From contig DCGG01000023.1 in assembly GCA_002315455.1 (NCBI GenBank), forward strand, positions 7,261-19,539: DNA of 12,279 bases, given 5' to 3'. Of the stretch, positions 7,510 to 12,279 are shown piece after piece. A program made the position numbers and the translations under genes. The DNA comes from Lentisphaeria bacterium UBA1784. GTDB lineage: Bacteria; Verrucomicrobiota; Lentisphaeria; Victivallales; Victivallaceae. The notes below the pieces were generated by a model that was not told where the DNA came from, made no database searches, and saw only the letters and a list, made by a program, of their open reading frames with translations. Each line of letters starts with the position of its first letter. Positions within the stretch are counted from its first letter, which is position 1.

Positions 7510-8130
7510 ATGAAAGTCCTGCTGCTCAATGGAAGTCCCCACGAGAAGGGGTGCGTTTTCACCGCGTTGAACGAGGTGGCAAAGGAGATCGCCGCCGCCG
7601 GGATCGGGACGAAGATCTTCTGGATCGGAAACCGGCCGGTCCGGGACTGCATCGCCTGCGGCGGATGCTCCAAACCGGGAGCGGCGGGGTGCGTTTTTCA
7701 GGATGACGTCTGTACGGAGTTCGTAGAGAAGATGCGCTCCGCCGATGGACTGATTGTTGGCTCCCCTGTCTATTACGCCGGGCCGTCCGGAAGCCTCTGT
7801 TCCCTGCTGGACCGGGCGTTTTATTCTGCAAAGTCGGTGTTTTCCGGAAAACCCGCCGCCTGCATTGTCAACTGCCGCCGGGGCGGGGCCAGCGCGGCCT
7901 TCGACCGGCTGAACAAGTACTTCACCATCTGCCAGATGCCGGTTGTTTCCAGCCAGTACTGGAACGATACTCACGGCCGGACTCCCGACGAGGTGCTTCA
8001 GGATGCCGAAGGCGTGCAGACCATGCGGGTCCTCGGTAAAAACATGGCGTACCTGCTTCGCTGTCAGGCCAAAGCGGAACTCCCGTTTCCCGCGCAGGAA
8101 CGCAAGATCGCCACCAATTTCATTCGCTGA
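7510..8130 (+). CDS. Flavodoxin-family / NADPH-dependent FMN reductase-like protein with a CX2CX2CX7C motif
   Basis: Flavodoxin-fold oxidoreductase of 206 residues expected to bind FMN and accept electrons from NAD(P)H. Seen: the phosphate-binding start MKVLLLNGSPHEKG, the cysteine group DCIACGGC...GC (C47, C50, C53, C61) and the family stretch ADGLIVGSPVYYAGPSG at 78-94. The spacing CX2CX2CX7C fits the compact 4Fe-4S motif of iron-sulfur flavoproteins (Isf, CX2CX2CX4-7C), but similar cysteines occur in ordinary flavodoxin-family proteins, so a cluster is possible rather than shown. It is the last gene of the operon, 12 bases after DUF4838; its AAGGAG ribosome site (7496-7501) overlaps that gene's stop codon. 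This argues for joint expression and a redox step in the same process. No terminator is visible behind it. Confidence 0.85.
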   Translation: MKVLLLNGSPHEKGCVFTALNEVAKEIAAAGIGTKIFWIGNRPVRDCIACGGCSKPGAAGCVFQDDVCTEFVEKMRSADGLIVGSPVYYAGPSGSLCSLLDRAFYSAKSVFSGKPAACIVNCRRGGASAAFDRLNKYFTICQMPVVSSQYWNDTHGRTPDEVLQDAEGVQTMRVLGKNMAYLLRCQAKAELPFPAQERKIATNFIR

Positions 8131-8155
8131 TCCCCTTATCGGAAGAGCCGCGTCT

Positions 8156-8167
8156 GAAAAATTTTTC
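8156..8167 (+). promoter_or_regulatory. A/T-tract palindrome upstream of the promoter (UP-element-like)
   Basis: GAAAAATTTTTC is a perfect 12-base palindrome ending 9 bases before the -35 box at 8177. Position and A/T content fit an UP element for the RNA polymerase alpha subunit; it could instead be a protein site or chance. Confidence 0.35.
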
Positions 8168-8176
8168 GGGCAGATG

Positions 8177-8205
8177 TTGAAATTGGTGCGGAAATATGCT
8201 ATTTT
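8177..8205 (+). promoter_or_regulatory. Promoter of the exported YaaW-like gene
   Basis: -35 box TTGAAA (8177-8182), 17-base spacer, -10 box TATTTT (8200-8205) followed by ATC, the same layout as the promoter at 3671. The predicted start near 8212 gives a leader of about 40 bases. Confidence 0.68.
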
Positions 8206-8251
8206 ATCGCAAAGGGATCATTTTCGTCCCGTAACAAAAAGGAATAGAAAC

Positions 8252-9256
8252 ATGAAAAAACATTTCGGCTCCATTTTCGGCAAAATTCTGTCAGCGGCAC
8301 TCTGTGCTCTCTTTTTCGCAAGCGTGGAGGTGTGTGCTTACTCCGTCTGCCCCAAACGGATCGATAATGCGGATGACTTCAATTCGTTTCTGGAGCGCTG
8401 TTCCGCGCGGGAACGGGTCCAGCTTCTGCAGACCCTTCAGGCCCTGGACCTCGAAGTCCAGGACGAGTTCTTCGGCAAGGTCGAGGGTTTGAAGGCGCTG
8501 GGCAATTACACCAACGATCCCGAACGCGCCAAGGAAATGGCGGACAAGGGAGTCATGCTCCGGCCCCGGACTTTCAACGAAGTCTCTCCTGATACCGTTC
8601 TGGACGCGCTCAAGAAGGGCTACATCACGCTCAACTATTCCATGCAGGCCATCAGAAACGCCATCGTCTGGCGGCGGTACAGCAAGTTGAATTTCGCATG
8701 GCACAGCAAGCAGGCGATCGACTATCACGATGATATCCTGCGCTGGGTCGCCACGAAGAAGGACGTTGACAACAATCAGATCGAGAACTTCTCCACCTTC
8801 CAGTTGGAGCGGGCCGTCGCCCAAAAGTATCTCGAGCAAATCTGGGAAAAGCTCTCCGCGGAACAGAGGGAAAAAATGCTGAATGATCTCGAGACCTCCA
8901 CGGGAGTCAGCGTCGGCGACAAGAAACTCGTGCTGACCCTCTCCACCGAGCAGGCCGTGGAAGCGCTGGAGAAATCCCTGGCCTTCAGCGACAAGACCTT
9001 CAACCTTTCCATGGCGGTGATCACGCTCTCCACCGCAAAGGTGCTCAACATTGCGCTTCCCTTTGCCGCGCTGGTTGGAGTTTCCAGCGCAGTGACGGCG
9101 GCGGCGGCGCCCATTGGCTGGGGACTCTCTGCGGTGGCGATCACCGGCGACGCCATCCTCTCCGGAAGCACCGACGAAGATATTCTGGCGGCCTTCGTGA
9201 TCCAGAGCAATATCATCAAAACGAATTGGGGCATCGCCGATCTGACGCGGAAGTGA
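8252..9256 (+). CDS. Exported protein, possible YaaW/UPF0174 (DUF3944) relative
   Basis: Uncharacterised protein of 334 residues. The N-terminus (MKKHFGSIFGKILSAALCAL, likely cut after EVCA near residue 29) is a signal peptide or membrane anchor. The mature part resembles the E. coli YaaW/UPF0174 family in three places: an opening DDFNSFLERCSARERVQLL like the DUF3944 start, a middle YHDDILRWVATKK, and STFQLERAVAQKYLEQIWEK followed by a charged helix, in the same order as in YaaW. It ends with a hydrophobic alanine-rich stretch at about 267-303, also as in YaaW. The match is from memory and distant. YaaW-type proteins are not known to be exported, so the signal peptide is unusual. Start choice: the frame is open far upstream, but AAGGA 8 bases before the ATG, the promoter at 8177 and the signal peptide fix it at 8252. 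It is a single-gene unit ended by a strong terminator. Function unknown. Confidence 0.7.
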   Translation: MKKHFGSIFGKILSAALCALFFASVEVCAYSVCPKRIDNADDFNSFLERCSARERVQLLQTLQALDLEVQDEFFGKVEGLKALGNYTNDPERAKEMADKGVMLRPRTFNEVSPDTVLDALKKGYITLNYSMQAIRNAIVWRRYSKLNFAWHSKQAIDYHDDILRWVATKKDVDNNQIENFSTFQLERAVAQKYLEQIWEKLSAEQREKMLNDLETSTGVSVGDKKLVLTLSTEQAVEALEKSLAFSDKTFNLSMAVITLSTAKVLNIALPFAALVGVSSAVTAAAAPIGWGLSAVAITGDAILSGSTDEDILAAFVIQSNIIKTNWGIADLTRK

Positions 9257-9279
9257 TCCGCAGATAACACGACACGCAA

Positions 9280-9319
9280 AACGGCCGGAGAGCGCAAGTT
9301 CTCCGGCCGTTCTCTTTTT
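9280..9319 (+). terminator. Strong rho-independent terminator with GCAA tetraloop
   Basis: AACGGCCGGAGA (9280-9291) pairs over 12 bp with TCTCCGGCCGTT (9300-9311); a G-U and a C-G pair extend the stem to a GCAA loop of the stable GNRA type (9294-9297). A T-rich tail TCTCTTTTT follows. It closes the gene at 8252. Confidence 0.9.
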
Positions 9320-9339
9320 CGCCCAAGCCGGTCAGGAGA

Positions 9340-9397
9340 GGCAGGCGGGCAGATGGCAGGCAGACGGGCCGACGAGCAGACGGGCAGACGGGCAGAC
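9340..9397 (+). repeat. Low-complexity tract with 8-bp CAGACGGG tandem units
   Basis: Nearly T-free tract made of GGCAG and CAGACGGG variants. Exact copies of CAGACGGG stand at 9361-9368, 9377-9384 and 9385-9392, with a partial CAGAC at 9393-9397; the left half is degenerate (GGCAGGCG, GGCAGATG). The period of 8 is not a multiple of three, which fits a non-coding, slippage-prone repeat. Confidence 0.75.
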
Positions 9398-9458
9398 AAA
9401 TGACCATCCGTCCTGCAGGACAAAGCCAGGGGAAAAACCTTGCGATCTGCGGCAGAAA

Positions 9459-9500
9459 ACGGTTGCGGCGGAACCAATGCCTCTCCCGGCAGGCAACCGT
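9459..9500. repeat. 8-bp inverted repeat in the intergenic region
   Basis: ACGGTTGC (9459-9466) and GCAACCGT (9493-9500) are exact reverse complements with 26 bases between. No T-run follows on either side, so it is not a terminator. It may be part of an RNA structure or chance. Confidence 0.35.
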
Positions 9501-9597
9501 ACAGACCGTTCCAGACTCCCGTTTTAAGTGCAGAAAGTTCCACCGGCCAAACGTTCCGGACCGCCGGCAATCCCCCGAAAGTCTTTGCCTTTGACGT

Positions 9598-9618
9598 TTT
9601 CCCCGTCACTTGGGGAAA
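9598..9618. repeat. 7-bp inverted repeat beside the minus-strand terminator
   Basis: TTTCCCC (9598-9604) and GGGGAAA (9612-9618) flank a 7-base loop. On the minus strand it follows directly after the terminator's T-run, so it could act as a back-up stop or stabilise the 3' end. Confidence 0.4.
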
Positions 9619-9619
9619 T

Positions 9620-9653
9620 AAAAAAGGCGCCCTTCCCATGCAGGAAGGACGCC
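9620..9653 (-). terminator. Rho-independent terminator of the secretin gene
   Basis: Read on the minus strand, GGCGTCCTTCC pairs with GGAAGGGCGCC (one U-G pair) around a 6-base loop TGCATG, followed by TTTTTT and ATTT. It begins 19 bases after the secretin stop codon. The + strand stem has a C/A mismatch, so the minus orientation is the natural one. Confidence 0.85.
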
Positions 9654-9672
9654 AGTGATTGCAAATATCTGA

Positions 9673-12066
9673 TCAGTAGTTCCGGCTGAATACCGGCAAC
9701 CCGCGGGGCCGCTCGATATCGGGATACCGGGCGGATCCATCCGGCTTCACGATCCGGCAGGTCATGAAGATCAGCAGATTGCTCTTGACGGCCTTGGTGT
9801 ACTCGGAACGGAAGAACCGGCCGACGAACGGAATGTCTCCCAAAATCGGGATCTTGTCGTGGATGGATTCCGTGGTATCGGTAGTGACTCCGCCGAGAAC
9901 AATGGTCTGACCATCGTACAGTTCGATATCCGTTTCAATGGTCCGCTCATCGAACATCGGCATCTTGTAGTATTCGCCGTCACTGGTGCCGTCCGCACTG
10001 GTACTGCGGGCATCGAATATCATCCAGTCGTAGAAGGTCTTGATCGGCATCTTCACGTTTGCGACGATGACCCGGGCTTCTCCGTTGGGATCGGTGGCAT
10101 CCGTTTTGAGGGAGGGCGTGATGGAAAGCTTGATGCCAAGCTCCTGCTCGTTGTCCAGCTGGGGCTGCGGATCAGCGCCGGTCATGTGCCACCCCTGTTC
10201 ACTCTCGCTGGTCTCGACATCAATCAACTCGAAACTGGAGGGGAAATACTGCTTTTTCACCATGTCGATGGTGGCCTCCTGATCGGCCAAAGTCGTCACC
10301 CGGGGAGATGCAAGGACATCCTTGCTGTCGGCCCAGTTCAAGGCGAAGAGGGAGGCGAGAATGCTGGTCCCGTCACCATTCTGCCAAGACCAGTTCAGCT
10401 GGGCATTGTCCTGAGGACTGCCCGTAACGCCTTCGGGCCGGTAATAGCGCAACAATTCGTTGGAACTCTGCCGAATCGCGGCGGCACTGCCGGAGGCGGG
10501 TTGGCCCTCGGCCGTTCCGGTGAAGTTATTCGCATTGACGGCGATCTGCCAGTTGAAGGCCAGTTCATCCAGATTATTCTGCTCGATCTCGACGAACTTG
10601 AGCATAATCTGGATCATCACGTCCGGAGCTTCCATATCGCTGATGGCCAGTTCGATTTTCCGGAGATTGTCGGGAGTGTTGATGACCACCAGGCGGTTGA
10701 TCGCCTTGTCGAAGAAGATATCCGATCCCTGGGGGAAGTCGATGTCATAGGGGGCGAACTTGGCCTTCAGCGCTTCGGGATCCTTATCCTCCGTATTGAA
10801 GGCGAAGTTCCGGGCCTCCAGAGAGTCTCCGAGGACGACGCTCTTACCGGTGATGATCACGCCGTGGTCATCAACGGTGTAGTTGAGTTTGCCGTTCCGG
10901 CAGATCTCCTCGATGGCGGTCCGCAGGGACTTATTCTCGATGTTGATGGTGAGAGTGCTCTCCTCGGCAGGCGCGGCAGCGGCATTTTCCGCGGCAGAAG
11001 CATTGTTGGCCTGCTGGGACTGATCCGCCGGAGCGGCGGCATTTTCCGCCGCCGGAGCAGCAGTGATCTCCTGCTTGGGAGGGACGATCTGGAAGATATC
11101 CACACCGACCCCTTCGGGATCGTTGATCCGGCTCTGCTCACGCAGATAACGGAGCGCCGCTTCCACGGTGAACTCCTCGAATTCGATCCGGGGAATGATG
11201 ATGCTGTCCAACTTCCGGCTGACCCGGTCGTTCCGGTCGGAACGCTTGACCTTGGGATTGTTGGCGAGGACGTTGGTGCCGTCATCGCTGCTGCCTTCCG
11301 GCACGATCGGAACCGTCAGTTTCCAAGCGGCTTCCGCGAGATTCCGGCGGAGCATATTGGTGGTGCGCTCATCGCCCAACTTGCCGATCCGGCAGTTGAC
11401 GCCGCTCAAGTTCTGCATCGCTTCCTCATTGTAGGGATTGATCAGCAGGACTTCCTGAAACTTCCGGTGCGCGGCACCCAGTTCTCCGGCGGCGAAAAGT
11501 TTACGTCCTTGTTCCATGAGCATTTGGATCTGATATTCCTGAGTCCCGAGGTTGGGCATCAGCCGGTCTTTGGAATAACTCTCGCGATTGGCAACCATAT
11601 CCCGCCGCTCGGTATATTTCTCGATCAGGCTGTTGATCTTGACGCTCTGCTCGGGGCAGTACTTCAGCGCTTCCTTCAGAACGGCGATCGCTTCTTCATA
11701 GTCCTTGCTGGTGGCGAGGCGATCGGCCTCCTCCATGGCATCCGTGGCCTTGTTGAAGTAGCACTTGGCGATCTGCTTGTGGCAGAACTCGATCTTCTCC
11801 TTGAAGAGCGGCGTATCGTAGCGGTTCAACTCCGCGATGGCCGCCAGATACTTGTCGCGGGCGGCAAAATACTGGCCCTCGGAGAGCAGACGATTGCCCT
11901 CCTGCGTCAGGGCATCCGCGCGGCTCTCGACCTCCTGACGGCCGAGATCCACCCGATTGACGAAACTCTTCATCTCCGGCGTAACCTCACCGGCCGAGAC
12001 GGAAACCGTCAGCAGCACGGCGGCCGGAAGAAGCACCCTCATGGTTTTCTTGAAATCGTTTTTCAT
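9673..12066 (-). CDS. TPR-containing outer-membrane secretin (type II secretion / type IV pilus GspD-PilQ family)
   Basis: Secretin subunit of 797 residues that should form a multimeric outer-membrane channel for a type II secretion or type IV pilus-like machine. Order of parts: signal peptide (to about residue 27, cut near SVSA), helical TPR-like repeats (about 45-235), a segment with a short beta-rich module, an alanine/proline-rich linker (about 331-368), an STN/N-domain-like stretch with ENKSLRTAIEEICRNGKLNY, an NHA-like ring domain, and the C-terminal secretin domain. The secretin is marked by VLASPRVTTLADQEA near 585, VLGGVTTDTTESIHDKIP and ILGDIPFVGRFFRSE near 745, then LLIFMTCRIV. The TPR-plus-secretin layout recalls Amuc_1098 of Akkermansia. 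The start at 12066 has AAGGA 5 bases before it and gives a normal signal peptide; an upstream in-frame ATG lacks one. Only 25 bases separate it from the upstream partial secretin gene, so they are probably one transcript. No inner-membrane partners are in the window. Confidence 0.9.
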   Translation of the reverse strand: MKNDFKKTMRVLLPAAVLLTVSVSAGEVTPEMKSFVNRVDLGRQEVESRADALTQEGNRLLSEGQYFAARDKYLAAIAELNRYDTPLFKEKIEFCHKQIAKCYFNKATDAMEEADRLATSKDYEEAIAVLKEALKYCPEQSVKINSLIEKYTERRDMVANRESYSKDRLMPNLGTQEYQIQMLMEQGRKLFAAGELGAAHRKFQEVLLINPYNEEAMQNLSGVNCRIGKLGDERTTNMLRRNLAEAAWKLTVPIVPEGSSDDGTNVLANNPKVKRSDRNDRVSRKLDSIIIPRIEFEEFTVEAALRYLREQSRINDPEGVGVDIFQIVPPKQEITAAPAAENAAAPADQSQQANNASAAENAAAAPAEESTLTINIENKSLRTAIEEICRNGKLNYTVDDHGVIITGKSVVLGDSLEARNFAFNTEDKDPEALKAKFAPYDIDFPQGSDIFFDKAINRLVVINTPDNLRKIELAISDMEAPDVMIQIMLKFVEIEQNNLDELAFNWQIAVNANNFTGTAEGQPASGSAAAIRQSSNELLRYYRPEGVTGSPQDNAQLNWSWQNGDGTSILASLFALNWADSKDVLASPRVTTLADQEATIDMVKKQYFPSSFELIDVETSESEQGWHMTGADPQPQLDNEQELGIKLSITPSLKTDATDPNGEARVIVANVKMPIKTFYDWMIFDARSTSADGTSDGEYYKMPMFDERTIETDIELYDGQTIVLGGVTTDTTESIHDKIPILGDIPFVGRFFRSEYTKAVKSNLLIFMTCRIVKPDGSARYPDIERPRGLPVFSRNY

Positions 12067-12279
12067 GATTATCCTTACCTCCGGCATGGGATTAACGGTT
12101 AAAGTCCGGCTCGCCGCCAACCTGACGGTTGGTCATGGCACCGCCGTCATTCTTCATCAACCGGGCGGTGACGAAGAACAGCAGGTTGATGAAGAATGAC
12201 GGCGGTGCCATGACCAACCGTCAGGTTGGCGGCGAGCCGGACTTTAACCGTTAATCCCATGCCGGAGGTAAGGATAATC
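12067..12279. repeat. Perfect 96-bp inverted repeat at the contig end (probable fold-back artefact)
   Basis: Bases 12067-12162 are the exact reverse complement of 12184-12279, with a 21-base loop (12163-12183). The outer arm ends on the last base of the sequence and copies the secretin ribosome site and the 3' end of the upstream gene. There is no mismatch in 96 bp, which argues against an old biological repeat. I treat 12184-12279 as an artefact of amplification, library or assembly; a real palindrome is possible but unlikely. Confidence 0.9.
12092..12183 (-). CDS. C-terminal tail of a second secretin-like gene (5' partial)
   Basis: On the minus strand the frame reads LLFFVTARLMKNDGG and ends in GGEPDFNR at the TAA 12092-12094. 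This lines up with the end of the neighbouring secretin, LLIFMTCRIVKPDGS, and with the usual secretin ending, so a paralogous secretin lies directly upstream. Only about 30 codons are reliable, because beyond 12183 the sequence folds back on itself and the true continuation is missing. The 25-base gap to the next gene holds GGAGGTAAGGA as its ribosome site. Confidence 0.7.

Larger units (their letters stand above)
9320..9619 (+). other. Non-coding region between converging genes
   Basis: About 300 bases between the two opposing terminators. It holds the CAGACGGG repeat tract (9340-9397), a 12-base palindrome GTCCTGCAGGAC (about 9410-9421), the stem-loop 9459-9500 and the stem-loop 9598-9618. 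Long open frames cross it on the minus strand, but they are antisense run-ons of the neighbouring coding sequence without ribosome sites or recognisable domains. I see no convincing gene, tRNA or mobile element. Confidence 0.6.

Noticed and set aside
5716..7974. Very long open frame on the minus strand opposite the DUF4838 and flavodoxin genes
   Set aside because: It is antisense to well-recognised proteins, has no recognisable domain, and follows from the GC-rich codon use that removes stop codons on the opposite strand.
8195..8200. TATGCT as the -10 box of the gene at 8252
   Set aside because: It leaves only 12 bases to TTGAAA, whereas TATTTT at 8200 has the ideal 17.
7943..8251. Earlier start for the YaaW-like gene, giving about 100 extra residues
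   Set aside because: The extension overlaps the flavodoxin gene in another frame, lacks a ribosome site and would bury the signal peptide; the promoter at 8177 lies inside it.
9340..9397. CRISPR array
   Set aside because: The repeat unit is 8 bp with no spacers and no cas genes nearby.
9859..12102. Open frame of about 750 codons on the + strand opposite the secretin gene
   Set aside because: The minus-strand protein is a clear secretin with signal peptide and terminator; the + frame shows no domain and is a codon-bias shadow.
12067..12279. Terminal inverted repeats of a transposon or a hairpin telomere
   Set aside because: No transposase or target duplication is present, and the arms contain gene ends and a ribosome site rather than element ends; an artefact explains the exact mirror better.

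Overview
The window looks like a complete contig from a GC-rich Gram-negative bacterium of the PVC group, most likely Lentisphaerae (Victivallis-like). Three things point there: a secretin with N-terminal TPR-like repeats resembling the Amuc_1098 pilus secretin of Akkermansia, a DUF4838 glycosidase-like gene, and abundant signal peptides with AAGGA-type ribosome binding sites. No single feature fixes the taxonomy, so this is an inference. Both ends cut genes.

Left part (1-3620, all on +): the 3' end of a CytX-type pyrimidine transporter. Next is a strong promoter with overlapping inverted repeats, driving a secreted metallophosphoesterase that ends at a clear terminator. A secreted histidine-phosphatase-fold protein follows, then a small DUF4186 protein.

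Middle part (3671-8130, all on +): a tight four-gene operon behind a TTGAAA-17-TATTTT promoter. It encodes a cytoplasmic SGNH/GDSL hydrolase, a NAT_N/GNAT_C-type acyltransferase-like protein, a DUF4838 glycoside-hydrolase-like protein and a flavodoxin-fold protein with four cysteines spaced CX2CX2CX7C. None has a signal peptide. Together they suggest intracellular processing of an acylated carbohydrate or glycoconjugate. This is the best candidate here for an undescribed pathway.

Right part: a monocistronic exported protein (8252-9256) that I judge to be a distant YaaW/UPF0174 relative with an added signal peptide. It has a promoter of the same class as the operon and ends at a strong terminator. 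A 416-bp convergent intergenic region follows, with an 8-bp tandem-repeat tract, several stem-loops and a second terminator facing the other way. On the minus strand lies a full TPR-secretin gene (9673-12066). Immediately upstream of it is the C-terminal tail of a second secretin-like gene, so secretin genes are in tandem here.

The right end (12067-12279) is a perfect 96-bp inverted repeat around a 21-base loop, ending exactly at the last base. I read the final arm (12184-12279) as a fold-back artefact of amplification or assembly, not genomic sequence.
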